Of a DNA stretch of 64,000 bases, positions 45,013 to 57,899 are shown one piece after another. The stretch covers positions 4,860,976-4,924,975 of the forward strand of contig CM038215.1 of the NCBI GenBank assembly GCA_021442155.1, given 5' to 3'. The position numbers and the translations under genes are program-made. The notes under the pieces are model-generated. The model searched no databases. It worked only from the letters and a program-made list of their open reading frames with translations, and was not told the DNA's origin. Numbering within the stretch: position 1 is the first letter of the stretch; each line of letters opens with the position of its first letter. This stretch comes from Cymbidium sinense (taxonomy: Eukaryota; Streptophyta; Magnoliopsida; Asparagales; Orchidaceae).

Positions 45013-46084
45013 AACCCTAAACCCAAAACTGAATCTTAAACCTTAGACCAAAAACCTAAACCCTAAATCCTAAACACTAAACCCTAAAAACTCCAAACCT
45101 TAAAAACTAAAACTCTAAATGCTAAACCCAAAAACCTAAACCCTAAACTCTACACCCTGAACCTTAAACCCTATACTCTAAACCCTTAACTAACCCTAAA
45201 CCCTAAACCCTAACAAGTTAGAAAGCTAAACCTAAACTAAATAAAACCTAAAAATGAAATAAACAAAAGAACCTAAACCAAAATAAAATAAAATAATATA
45301 ATAAAATAAATACCTAAACTAAAACCTAAACCTAAACCTAAACCTAAAAAGAAACTATTATAAAAAAATAAAAACTAAACTGAAATAAAATAAATAAAAA
45401 TCTAAACTAAATTGAAAATTAAAAAATCTAAATAAAATAAAACCAAATCCTAAAATAATAATAAAATAAATCAAAAATAAAATAAAATAAAAAAACTAAA
45501 TAAAAATCTAAACCTAAAAAATAAACCTAAAAATAAAAACTAAAATTAAATAAAAAGGAGAACCAAACCCTAAACCTAAAATATACTAAACTTAAACTTA
45601 AACATAAACCTTAAATAAAATAAAATAAATTAAAAATAAACCTGAACCTAAACTAAAAAATGAAACCTAAAAATAAACCTAAACCTAAAAAAATAAAATA
45701 AAAACCCAAGCCTAAACCAAAAAATAAAGAATAAAAACTAAAGTTAAAAAAAAACTAAACTAAAATAAATAAATAAAACTAAATAAAAATAAAAATAAAC
45801 CTAAATAAAAATAAAAATATAAATAAAATAAAATAAATAAAAAGTAAACTAAAAAAACTAAATTAACCTAAACCTACTAGATTACTTAATTAAAAAAATT
45901 AAAAATTAAAAAGATTAAAAAAAACCCTAGCCCTAAACCATAAACCATAAAACTTAAACCATAACCCTACAATCCTAAACCCTTAACCCTAAACCTTTAA
46001 ACCCTAAACCCTAAACCCTATACCATATACCCTAAACCCTAAACTCTAAACACTAAAACCCTAAACCCTAAACCCTAAAACCTA
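45013..46084 (-). repeat. Composite satellite, CCCTAAA polarity
   Basis: Heptamers (45,015-45,215), core (45,215-45,865), a hinge near 45,875 (CTACTAGATTACTTAATT) and heptamers (45,925-46,080). The retroelement piece starts within the second heptamer block. Confidence 0.85.
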
Positions 46085-49000
46085 CAACCACCGGTCTTGA
46101 GCTTTGGCAAGGTATGCTTCCAAAATTGATCTTTAGGCAAAAATGGGTTTGAGTTTTTTGAAGAAAACTTGCATCTCTTATAATCTTGACCGTTGGATCC
46201 CCTCCGATCGATGTTATGAAGATGTGGGATCCTTTTGGAGTTGATCCGAGCTCAAGTAAGCTCGGATCAAGTGAGCAATAAAGGATGGACACCATTCTCC
46301 CTCACTTGCATGATGTTAGATCATGCACCGTCTGTTCGATGTGATCAAAATGGATGATCATGATTAGATCCTCTAGATCGATATGATTTAATCCTATGAA
46401 GATGTGGAATTAATCATAGCTGTCTGATCGGATGACAGATGAGAAAGAGCATTCACCGGCGTCACATAGGCACTGAGTCAAATAAGTTTTAAGTAGCCAA
46501 TCCTGTGATGCCATGTGGAAAGTGCCCTGCGTCGATTACACATGGTACCAACAAAATTATAATTAGGCTTAATTAATCATTTTTAATGGAAACTTCTAAA
46601 ATCATAAAACATCATAGAGAATTAAAAAAAAAGCAAATAAATGCTCATTTTAATAATATTTAAGAGGAGAATTAATTAAAAATGATCTTAACTAATTTTG
46701 AATAGTAATTAAGTTTAATTACAAAATTAATTACCTTAATTACTTCTTAATTACTTTAGAAATTAATTTCAAATTCTGTGAGTTAATTTAATAGGATGAC
46801 CTCTACCTCCCATAATTTTCTTGGGATTTATTGCTCACTTAATTAAGAAAATTCACTAATTAAACCTTAACTACACTTTTAAGTTAATTAATGATTAATT
46901 AATCTGATGAACACTAATAAATTGGTTACTTAAGTGAACTAAGGAATAGGGTTGGGACCCATTTCCCTAAGTTCATTTTACCCTTTTTTAAAATGAAATT
47001 AACTAAGATTTAACTAATTAATTAAATCACTTAATCAAATTGAAATCATAATCTCATCAGACCTTAAATAATTAAATCATGCGGAAGATCTTTAGGTGTT
47101 TAATAATCTAAAGGAGTTTAATGAAATTATGGTTAATCCACATGTGTGGAAAAACCATAAGAGTAATTAATTAAGTTTTTTAATCTAATTAACTGTTAAT
47201 CATGAGCAAATTCTATTAGGCCCCTTTTATTTTCTAGGATAATAGCAAGTTTTATTTTCCATGCATATCATGTTGGCTCATAATTATTTAGTTAATTACA
47301 TTAAGGTGACATAAGCATAATTCATCTAACTTAATTCAATCAACAACCCATAAAATGAACTTAATTACGTTTCCTTAAATTAAATCAAATCACTAATGTA
47401 GGAATGGGTTTAAAACAATAAGTGATGAGTTCTGTTCTCCTCTTTAAAATAAATCAAATCCAAAACAAAATTAATAAAGAAGCTATGGTTTGCTATAACT
47501 AATCTTATTTGTTTTATTGTCCTTAAGAACTAGTTTGGCTGAATGAATCACATGCTTATATTTGATTGTCCTCTTTCCAATAATCTTAAATTTGGTATGT
47601 CATTTGAAATCATGCATCCATCTTTTCAAAATAAAGTAAAATAAAATAGGTTTCCTTTATGTAAGCTTGCATATGTTGATTTAATTTAATTTATGCGTGG
47701 CTATAATCACTATTAAATCCAAATATATTTTTCAAAAGCTTATAAATGAATAATAATATGTGTTATGATGCTAGTTATAAATACATAAGAAATACATGTG
47801 CCTATAGCTTAAGTTTATGAATGTTGAGTACTCTTTCCTCTATTCGTGTGTTGATTTATATAAGATTGAATGTTACTGGGTATATAGTCTGGACATCCCG
47901 AGAACACGAAGCTTTAGCTAGCCTCAAGGATGTCATTTGATTACCTCACTTCCCTAGTTTAATGACACGTACCCATTTGATTTCATTCTTATGTATTTCA
48001 ACATTAGAATTTAGATAGAGCTTTAATTCATATATATAAATGATTCAATAAAAAAATACAATCTTTGCATAGTTTTGTTTCCCTCATTTATGTATACATC
48101 CATGTGTGTCCAAGAAAAGCAAGTATATAGTATAAAAATCCCAGGAATACATGGCTTTAGTTAACTCCAAGGAGGTCATTTGATTACCTCACTTCCCTAG
48201 TTTAACAACGACATGTTCTTGCCTATATGTTTGTACATGTATATGTATATGTGATTAGTGAATGAAAATCCCATTTTACATTATAATTGTATGCATTCAT
48301 AATTGATTAAGTCATTGAGTTAATTAGCCATATGATTCAGAGATTACATCTTATGTTCATGTATACAAATTTACATATGTTTGAATGCAAATGGGTATAT
48401 AGTCTGGACATCCTGAGAATACGAGGCTTTAGCTAGCTCCAAGGAGGTCATTTGATTACCTCACTTCTCGGGTTTAACAATGGCACATGCCTATTTAATT
48501 TCATTCTTTTGTCCTTTTTGTATAAGAATTTGGATAAAATTTTAAATTAATATGTTTAAATAGTTCAATCAAATAAAATATAAATTCTAAACATACACAT
48601 ACATTCATCATTTAAGTGTGCTAAAATATATTGCATGTATAGATACACTTAGGATTAAATTATATGCAAGTTATACATGTGATGGAAAGGAATGATTTAA
48701 TATATGTCATGTGGTAGTAATTGAATTAAATTAATCTTAAGATGCCTTTCATTTTGAATAGGGTTATTTAAAGTGAACCTAAACTTAAGATTTATTAAAT
48801 CATTTAATAAGCCATTAACTAAAGAGAACTAAATCAAATTAATATACTTTAGAAAGTGACTTAAGGTAGGGATCAAAGATGACAATGCTCTTTTCCTCTC
48901 TTTATAACACTTAGTTGCTAAGTGTAATCAAATGAAACAAAAGAAAACAAAAATTAAAATTCCCAAACAAATTAAACTACATCAAGTGAAATCAACCTTT

Positions 49001-50868
49001 CATGTTAAATTGAATCCTTCTACACTTAGAAAATACAACACTAATGCCTAACAAGACTTACCACACAAGCCTTAATACACTCATTAGAATTAAGTCATCA
49101 TATCTAGCTCTAAGTTAGGACGGTGAATGATGTGATGTATGTTTTGTTTTATGATGTATTATTTAGATTGGATGTTAGGTTGTATGCTCCGTCGACTGAA
49201 TGTTAAGTCAATATTAGCCTAATCATATTTTTATAGTTGATTATGCTTAAGGGATGATTAAAAATAAATGTGAATGCTCTTTTTGCAATTTTCTTAAATC
49301 TTAAAGCATAATCCAATTTACGACAGTTGGGCTTAGTTACCCATGTACAGGGTGCTAAGTCAAAATTATAAATACAATTGCTTGGGATTATATGTATATT
49401 TAGCTAACCTCTATTTTGCAGGTTTACTTTGATTTACTTTTACCACATAAATGTAATTTTTATAATATGAATTAAGATTAGTGCTATGGAAGATTAGGAT
49501 GAGCAGTGGCTAGAAGGCTTTGTTCTGAGGTGCTCTATGATACCTTTGAAGTAAGCACCATCCAAATAAAAAAGGAACCAAATCAGAAATAGAGATATGA
49601 AGAAAGAAGACCCCCATAGCATTTAATACAATTATAATTATTCTTTCAAATTCCAGGTTATATAAGGGTAGAGCTCGGCTACCCATCGTTTCTCTCCTCG
49701 GGTTGTACGGCGGTACCCGATCACACCGACCTTTTATTCCTTTTTGATAATTTATATAATTGTTTGATGTTATGTTTACATTGTGCATTAGGACTGAATG
49801 CTTTTCATAGTTTCTTAAATGATTTATGCTTTAATGTGTGGCTTGGATATGAGTAGGCTCTTATGATAAAAATAACTTTTCTACCCAACTAATCACACAT
49901 AATTAAATTTTATACAACTCATAATCTCATCATAAATCTTAGGACATAAATAAGATAATTAAAAGATTTAGCAACTTCTTAGCTATATGGTTGTATGTTT
50001 CACATCATCCATGCATATTCTTTTACTCTTGAACATGAAGGATCTATATCCGTGGATGATAAATGAATGTTTGACCTATGAGGGCATCCCTTGTGGTGGA
50101 GAACACCTTCTTCTAGCTATATGACCCATAATCTATTTCATCATGCATTTAGGCATAATAAATCCTAAAGCCTCTATCAAAATAATGTGTCTAAAATGAA
50201 AAAAAAATTGAAATGATTTTGCATCTATAAATTAAGTCATATGCTCATACCACTCATGCTCTAATCTCTTAGGGAGTGTGTTTAGGCCTTTAGTTTCTTT
50301 TTAATTAAATAACTACCTAGTTATCTTGCAATTCATAAGGCCAGACTACATGGTTCTAAAATCATAGGAGGAGATACCTGGTGGCCCTCCAGGCGATTAT
50401 AAGTCCAAAAGCGAACAATTTATTCTCTCTTATAGAGGTAAATCCTTATGTCTACCCGTCGCTTAGATTTAGGCCATGCTTTAGCTCGTACTAAAGCTCC
50501 CAAGATTTAGGATCCAAGGAAGTTATTTCTTTCAGGCTACGAGCATAAATCAACAACCTTGTGTTGGTGGATTATAAGCTCTAGTAATCTAATTAAATTT
50601 CAACTCAAAACATATAAATCTCCTCAACTTCAAAATTATAAAGCCTAACCATAGGATGGATTGGAATGCTCACTAGGCTTCCTAGTTTCATGAGCATTTC
50701 CTACTTATTTTATTTGGATTCCAAAAATAAGTATTCTCCTTAAACTTTCCCAATTGATTTTCCAAATACAACCAATCCTTTGATAGTCTAACCTTAAAAT
50801 CTTTGGAGATGATAATTGTCTACTTTAATCGAGAGTATTCTTAAGAAATTTCATTTCCTAAGATGTAG
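46085..50868 (-). mobile_element. Non-coding LTR-retroelement fragment, inverted relative of 11,153-13,020
   Basis: 46,085-47,960 is the reverse complement of 11,153-13,020 with many substitutions and indels. The rest (47,960-50,868) has no counterpart in the window and, in minus orientation, extends that sequence further upstream. I see no pol domain. The GC-richer segment 49,640-49,735 (minus strand: GGGTACCGCCGTACAACCCG, then GGGTAGCCGAGCTCTACCC) looks like LTR or leader sequence of a plant gypsy element. A 92-codon minus-strand frame there (49,510-49,788) has no domain I recognise. The piece ends at heptamers at about 50,868. Confidence 0.7.
47878..48490 (-). repeat. Three tandem copies of a 245-270 bp unit
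   Basis: The string GGGTATATAGTCTGGACATCC, continuing through an AACACGAAGCTTTAGCTAGC-like part to TTTGATTACCTCACTTCCCT, occurs at 47,878, 48,122 and 48,393, about 244 and 271 bp apart. The related copy at 11,153 retains just one. Tandem repeats in non-coding parts are common in Tat/Ogre-type elements. Confidence 0.75.
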
Positions 50869-51967
50869 TTAACCCTAAACTCTAAACCCTAAAACCAAAA
50901 ACATAAATCCTAAACTATGAACCCTAAACCCTAAACCCTACCAAACTAAACCTAAACTAAACCTACCCAAACCACTAAACCCCAAAAAACTTAATCCCTC
51001 TAGCCCCACACTCACTTAAACTCCACACCCTACCCCACTCTAAACTCTGAGCCACTGAGCCACAACTGGGCCACAAGGCCACTACTGACTACCACTGAAA
51101 CTGAAACTAAAAACCTTGACCCAAAAGCATCTTGAGTGACCACTGGAGTCCCATGAAAGCCAAAAACACTACTGGGCCCTGATCTGGGCCACTGGGCATG
51201 AGGCCACAAACCACCCAACCTGAGGCTAAATAAGACCAAAATAAATAAATAATACTAAACCTAAATAAGATAAAATAAAATAAAACCTAAACTAAACCTA
51301 AACCTAAACCTAAAATAAAATAAGATAATAATAAAGATATGATAAGATAAATAAACTAAACTAAATTAAAATAAAATAAACCTAAGAATAAAACCTAAAT
51401 ATAATAAAATAAATGTAATATAAAAATAAAATAAACCTAAAATAAAATAAAATAAAAATCTAAATCTAAAAAAATACACCTCAAAATAAAACTTAAAATA
51501 AATAAAATAAAACCTAAATAAAGAAAAAAACTAAACTAAATTAAAAAAATTAAGCAAAATAAAATAAACCTAAACTAAACTAAAATAAACTAAAATAAAT
51601 AAATAAAACCTAAACCTACCTAAAATAAACTAAACCTAAACCTAAACTAAATAAAATTAATTAAAATAAACCTAAACCTAAAGTAAAAATACAACCTAAA
51701 AATAAACCTAAAATAAAACACAAAACTAAACCTAAAAAAAATAAAATAAAAAAAACCATACATAAATAAAATATAAAACCTAAACCTAAAATAAAATAAA
51801 ATAAAACTCAACTTAAAATAAACTAAACCTTAACCTAAACCTAAAATAAACTAAAATTAAAAACCTAAACTAAAATAAATAAACATAAAATAAAAAAATA
51901 AATTAAATAAAAATAAAAATTAAACCTAAACAAAATATAAATTAAAATAAACTAAATAAATAAAATA
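50869..51967 (-). repeat. Composite satellite, CCCTAAA polarity
   Basis: A short heptamer block (50,869-51,000) passes into a GC-rich island (51,000-51,237), then a reversed core (51,240-51,967). Confidence 0.8.
51000..51237. other. GC-rich island 1 in heptamer position
   Basis: CCACTGGG, GGCCACAA, CTGAGCC and CCCTAAA-related words replace ordinary heptamers next to the block. A 69-codon minus-strand frame here is a by-product. It has no similarity to a gene that I can see. Confidence 0.6.
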
Positions 51968-52008
51968 AGAAATTTTGAATATAAATTTGTTCTCTATTTT
52001 AAAAAAAA
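51968..52008 (+). pseudogene. GRP 3'UTR terminal remnant
   Basis: The string GAAATTTTGAATATAAATTTG followed by TTCTCTATTTTAAAAAAAAA matches the last 40 bases of the GRP 3'UTR (consensus GAAATGTTGAATCTGAATTTG, TTCTCTATT, A-run). Heptamer-like DNA follows directly, as in full copies. All upstream GRP sequence is missing and core DNA precedes it. Confidence 0.75.
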
Positions 52009-54107
52009 ATCAAAGACCCCAAACTCTAAACTAAAACTTGAACACTAGGCAGAACCACAAACTGAAGCCTTAAACCACAAACCCTAAAACAAATCTTAAA
52101 CTACCAAACCCTAAATCTAAAAAAACCATAAACTCACAAATAACCCCAAACCCTAAACCACTAAACTAACATTAGGCCAGCAAACCCTAAAAAAACCCTA
52201 AAAAAAAAAACACAAACTAAATAAAACCTAAAAATATAAAATGAAAATCTAAACCAAAATAAAAAAATAAAATAAAATAAAAACATAAGCCAAAACCTAA
52301 ACCTAAACTTAAAAAGAAAATAAAATAAAAATTAAAACTAAACTAAAATAAAATAAACGAAAAACTAAACTAAACTAAAAAATAAAAAACATAAATAAAA
52401 TAAAAACTAAACTTAAAATAAAAATAAAATAAACCTAAAATAAAGTGAATTAAAAACTAAATAAAAACCTAAACCTAAATAATAAACCTAAAAATAAAAC
52501 ATGAAAATAAATAAAATAATAACTAAACTCTAAAAAAAAACTAAACCTAAAATAAAATTAAAACTAAAAGAAAATAAAATAAAAACTAAATAAAAACCTG
52601 AACCTAAAAAATAAACATAAAAATAAATAAAAAATAAAAAATAAACCAAAAATAAAATAAACCTAAACCATAAACTAAAAATATACTAAAACTTAAACTA
52701 GATAATAAAACATAAAAATAAACCTAAAATAAAAACCTAAAACCTAAACCTAAAAAAAAATAAAATAAACCTAAACTAAACTAAAAATAAAAATAAGACC
52801 TAAACCTAAAAATAAAATAAAATAAAACTCACTAAAATAAACCTAAACCTAAGACACAAAGGTTTACTAACATAAATATAAACTAAATAAAATAAATAAA
52901 ATGAAAAAATAAATAAAATAAATAAAAAATATATAAATAAAATAAATAAAATAAATAATAAACCCTAACCTGACCATAAAAAAAACTAACAAACCTAGGC
53001 CAAAACACTGAGCCTAAACCTAAACCACACCAAAGACCCTAACCACAACCACACCATGAACTGAGCCCTAAACTAAACCACAAAACCAAAAGCTAATAAA
53101 GACTAAATAAAACTAAAGAAATATATAAAACTTAAACATAAATAAAATAAAAATAAAATAAAATAAAACCTAAAATAAAATAAAATAAAATAAAATAATA
53201 AAATAAACTAAAATAAAAAATAACAACATAAACTAAATAAAAAAAAGATAAACCTAAGAATAAAACCAATAAAATAATAGCTAAACATAAAATAAAAATA
53301 AAATAAACTTAAAATGAAATAAAATAAAATTAAATAAAACCTAAACCTAAAAATAAAACCTAAAAGGAAACTAAAAAAACTAAACCTAAACTAAAAAAAA
53401 ATAAATAAAATAAAATAAACCTAAACCTAAACTAAAATAAACTAAACTAAAATAAATAAAACCTACACCTAAACCTAAAACTAAAATAAAATAAACTAAA
53501 AGTAAACCTAAAACTAAGCTGAAAAATAAAACCTAAAATAAACCCAAAATAAAAACCTAAAACCTAAACCTAAAAATTAATAAAATCTAAACACGGTCCT
53601 AAAAATAAAAAAATAAAACCTAAATCTAAAAAAAAATAAAACAAAATAAAATCAACTAAAAATAAACCTAAACCTAAACCTTAAAAATAAACTAAAATAA
53701 AAAAAATGTAAACTAAAATATATAATCTTAAAGTAAATAAACTTAGCTAAATAAAATTAAAAAATAAACCTAAATAAAAATAAAAATAAACTAAATAAAC
53801 CTAAACCTAGTGTTTTACTTAATTTAAAAAAAAACCATAAACCTATTTCGTAAACCCTAAACCGAAAACCGAAAACCCTAAACCTACAACCATAAACACT
53901 AAACCCTAAACCATAAATCCTAAAAAACCAAAAACCCTAAAAGTGTAAATCATAAAACCCTAGACACTAAACCCTACACCCTAAACCCTAAACCCTAAAC
54001 CCTAATCCTAACCCTAAACCCCACAACTAAACCTAAACCTAAAGTAACTAAAAAAATTAAAAAATAAACTTAAACCCTAAAACTTGATAAACTTAAACCT
54101 AAACCTT
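52009..54107 (-). repeat. Composite satellite, CCCTAAA polarity
   Basis: Degraded heptamers (52,009-52,220), core (52,220-52,970), a GC-richer island (52,975-53,090), core (53,090-53,805), a hinge near 53,812 (TAGTGTTTTACTTAATTT), heptamers (53,840-54,030) and the GRP linker (54,030-54,107). Confidence 0.8.
52975..53090. other. GC-rich island 2
   Basis: A short stretch with ACTGAGCC and ACCACACC words between two cores, where a heptamer block is expected. Confidence 0.45.
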
Positions 54108-54588
54108 AAGAATGGGCAGAACCTTGATGGAAGGAACGTCACCATTAACCAGGCTTAGTCTAATCTGGTGAAGGAGGCAAAGGCGGTGGCCGGTTATCAT
54201 AGTGGTGGTGGGGAATGTGGAGATGCTGGTCGATATGGAGGTGGTGGTTGGAGCAGTGGTGGTTATGGAGGAGGGAGGAGTGACAAAGGTTATAGCTGTG
54301 GTGGTGGTGGAGGGAGAGATTGAGGATATGATGGTGGATCCCGCAACTCGAGAGGCCAGGGTGGTTGATGGGAAGAAGCGAAGAATGATCGATCCGATCT
54401 GCTACTTATGGAACTATGTCTTTACAATAGAGACTGTTCTAGTTATCTAGGGCTTTTGATTTGCTCAATGTGTGCTCATTTTTGATCTATGTCATCGCTT
54501 GTATCTTAGAAAACTTGGTGTGTTATTTGGTTGATGAAATCAAAAAGAAGAAATATTGAATCTGAATTTGTTCTCTGTTAAAAAAAAA
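54108..54588 (+). pseudogene. GRP 3' fragment, copy 6
   Basis: This copy has the clearest RRM end: NGQNLDGRNVTINQA, then TAG where Gln belongs, then a shifted stretch, then GYHSGGGECGDAGRYGGGGW, SSGGYGGGRSDKGYSCGGGG, GRD, a stop, and GYDGGSRNSRGQGG to TGA at 54,367-54,369. The 3'UTR follows, with CTTATGGAACTATGTCTTTA, GTTATCTAGGGC and GTTATTTGGTTGATGAAATC, and an A-run after TTCTCTGTT. The 82-codon frame at 54,202-54,450 is a shadow in another phase. Confidence 0.9.
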
Positions 54589-55579
54589 CCAAATACCCTA
54601 AACCCTAAACTAAAATTTAAACCTTAAACCTAAACCCTAAACCCTAAGCCCTAAAATCCTTAAACCCTAAACCCTAAACCCTAAATCCTAAACCAAAAAA
54701 AAAACCATGAAACTAAACCTTAAACACTAAACCCTAAACCTTAAACTAACCTTTAACCATAAACCCTAAAAAGCTAAAAACATAAACCTAAACTAAATAA
54801 AACTTAAAAATAAAATAAATAAATAAACCAAAAATAAAATAAAATAAAAACTAAAACTAAAACCTAATCCTAAACCTAAAAAGAAAATAAAATAAATAAT
54901 AAAAACTAAACTAAAAAATAGTAAAATAAACATAAACTAAACTAAAAAATAAATAACCTAAATAAAATTAGAACTAAACCGAAAATAAAAATAAAATATA
55001 CCTAACATAAAATAAAATAAAAAGTAAATAAAAACCTAAATCTAAAAATAATCCTAAAAATAAATAAAGGATAAAATAAAATAAAATAAATAAACCTAAA
55101 ATAGATGAACCAAACAAAATAAAAATAAAAATAAACTTAAATATAAATAAATAAAATAAAATAAACTAAGATAAATAAAAAAATAAATTAAATAAAAATA
55201 AACCTACCACTTTACTTAATTAAAAATAAAAATTAAAAAATAAAAAATAAAAGATAAAACATTAACCCTAACCAACCCTAAACCAAAATGCTAAACCCAC
55301 CACACCCTAAACCCCCAAACCTTAAAACCTAAACCTAAACCTAAATACAAAAAATAAAATAAATAAATATACTAAACCTAAATAAAATAAAGATTTAAAA
55401 TAAAAACTAACTAAAATAAAATAAAGAAAACTTAAACTAAACTAAATAAAATAAAATACATCAATAAAATAAAACCTTAATGTAAAATAAAAATAAAATA
55501 AAATAAAAACTAAATAAAAATCTAAACCTAAAATAAATAAAATGAAAACTTAAGGTTTGCTTAATTATTGTTTTTTTTA

Positions 55580-55865
55580 AAACCCAAACCATGGACCCTA
55601 GGCCCTAGCTGAGCTAAACCTGCACTAGGCCCTAACCTGGCAGCCACTAAACTGGCTAACTCAAACATGGGCCATGAAAGGCTAAGGCCAAAAGCCCTGA
55701 TCTGCCTACCCTAGATCCAGGCCAGTCTGACCCCGGCCCTGAGGCCCTACTGAATCCAACTCCTGGGCCCTAAATAATGATCATGGGCCCTGGGCCACAA
55801 ACTTTCAGTCCTAACTTAGCCCCACTGAGCCAACACCACTAGGCCAAATGCTTGAAACCTAGCTA
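55580..55865. other. GC-rich island 3 in heptamer position
   Basis: It lies directly after a hinge (TTTGCTTAATT plus A-run). It holds CCCTAGGCCCTAGCTGAGCC, GGGCCCTGGGCC and similar words. No open frame of note. Confidence 0.6.
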
Positions 55866-56859
55866 AATAACACAAAATAAATAAATAAATAAACTAACTG
55901 GTTAAATAAAAATAAAACTTAATCTAACTAAACCTAAACTAAACGTCTAGATAAAAAATAAAATAAAATAAAAATAAAATAAAAAATAAAATAAATAAAT
56001 AAAGTAAACTAAACTAAATAAAATAAAATAAACCTAAAAAATAGTAAAATAAAAACTAAAGGTAAAATAAAAATAAAATAAACCTAAAATAAATTAAAAT
56101 CAAAACTAAATAAAAACCTAAACCTAAAAAATAAACCTAAAAATAAAACTTAAAAATAAATAAAAGATAAAACCTAAACCCTAAATTAAAAAAAAAATAA
56201 ACAAAATAAAATAAACCTAAACCTAAACTAAAACAATCTAAACTAAAATAAATAAAACATAAACCTAAACCCAAAATAAACTAAACCAAACTAAATAAAA
56301 AAATAAGATAAATAAAAAATAAACCTAAACCTAAACTAAAAAATAAAACCTAAAAATAAACCTAAAATAAAAACCTAAGAAAATAAAATAAAAATCTAAA
56401 CCTAAACCTAAAAATAAAAGATAAAACTTAAACATAAATAAACAAAATAAACAAAATAAAATAAACCTAAACCTAAACTAAAACAAACTAAACTAAAATA
56501 AATAAAACCTAAACCTAAACCCTAAACTAAATAAAATAAGATAAATAAAAAAAATAAACTAAAAACTAAAAAAATAAAACCTAAAATAAACCTAAAATAA
56601 AAAACCTAAATAAAATAATAAAATCTAAACCTAAACATAAAAATAAAAGATAAAACTTAAACATAAATAAAATAAAAATAAAACTAAATTAAATTAAACT
56701 TAAACTAAACATAAACCAAAAAAATAAACTAATGAAAAACCTAAACTAAAATAAATAAACTAAACTAAATAAAATAGAATAAAATAAACTAAAATAAATA
56801 AAAATAAACTAAATTAACTAGTAAACCTTATCCTTCCTTTGCTTAATTTAAAACTGAAA

Positions 56860-57180
56860 CTAAATCCTAAACCTGATCCTGAGACTGACCCCTAAATCCA
56901 CCCTAACCACGGACTTACTGACACTTGACCCTGAGCTACCACATGCCCAGGCAGACCATGACCACGGACCCTTAATTAAATCATAAATAATAAATAATGA
57001 CCCTACCTGAGCCACAGGCCTAAACCCTAAAGCAGGCCAACCCTAAATGCTGAGACCCTGGGCCCTAAACCACAACCTGGGCTCTAGGCCACTCCCTGAG
57101 CCTGGCCAACCACACCCTGAGCCCACAAACCCTAACCTACAACCCATCCATTCCTACCCTAGCCATAAAACCAAAAAACT
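56860..57180. other. GC-rich island 4 in heptamer position
   Basis: It lies directly after a hinge. Words such as CCTGAGCC, CCTGGGC and CCCTGAGCCC are mixed with CCCTAA. It passes back into core at about 57,180 through AAACTAAACCTAAACTAAATA, as normal heptamer blocks do. Confidence 0.6.
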
Positions 57181-57297
57181 AAACCTAAACTAAATAAAAT
57201 CTTTAAAAAAACCAAAAACCTCTATAAAATAAAATACAAATAAAATAAAAACCTAAACTTAAACCTAAATCTAAACCTAAAAATAAAAAAAATAAAA

Positions 57298-57316
57298 TAA
57301 AAACTAAGCTAAAATA
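57298..57316. repeat. Target-site duplication, RTE 3' side
   Basis: TAAAAACTAAGCTAAAATA, identical to 60,409-60,427. It flanks the RTE element exactly and is made of core sequence. Confidence 0.95.
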
Positions 57317-57583
57317 CAATAACAACAACAACAACAATGACAATCCTCCCTTGGGTGGGGTTGGCTACATGAATCCTTCATCTCCATTGTGTCCTATTAT
57401 GTGTCATTCATTTAATTCAAGTATACTAAGATCATTTTTTATACATCTTAACCAATTCTTTTTAGGTCTACCTCTACCATTCTTAACATAAGGTAAATCT
57501 AATGCATCTACTCTCTTAATTAAATCCGATGCTTTATGTGGCCAAACCATCTAAGGCGACTCTCCCTAATCTTATCTACTGAG

Positions 57584-57899
57584 CTACTCCAACTTTTTTT
57601 GAACATACTCATTTTGTATTCTATCTCTAAGAGTAAAGCCACTCATCCACCTGAGCATCCTCATCTCTGTAACACTTAACTTAGTCTTATGCTTCTCTTT
57701 TATTGGCCAACATTCCGCACCATAAGTCATTGCAAGTCTTACCACCATCTTATAAAATTTTCCCTTAAGTTTAAGTGGAACTTTTCTATCACATAATAGG
57801 CCAGATGCATTCCTCCACTTCAACCATCCAACTTGAATTCTACTAATAACATCTCCATCTATTTCACCATCATTTTGAACAATAGAGCCTAAATATCTG
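57584..57899 (-). pseudogene. RTE C-terminal region
   Basis: The 79-codon frame (57,823-57,584) reads [40 protein letters not shown] and [18 protein letters not shown], the conserved C-terminal stretch of plant RTE proteins ([35 protein letters not shown]). Downstream lie only the 3' end and the repeat tail. Confidence 0.88.

Larger units (their letters stand above)
54589..57297 (-). repeat. Composite satellite, CCCTAAA polarity, with GC-rich islands
   Basis: Heptamers (54,590-54,770), core, a hinge near 55,205 (ACCACTTTACTTAATT), a short heptamer patch (55,260-55,330), core, a hinge-like GGTTTGCTTAATT near 55,552, island 3 (55,580-55,865), core, a hinge near 56,833 (TTTGCTTAATTT), island 4 (56,860-57,180), core to 57,297. 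Confidence 0.8.

Noticed and set aside
51030..51239. 69-codon frame in GC-rich island 1
   Set aside because: No domain and no counterpart in the other islands. It is explained by GC-rich composition lacking stop codons.
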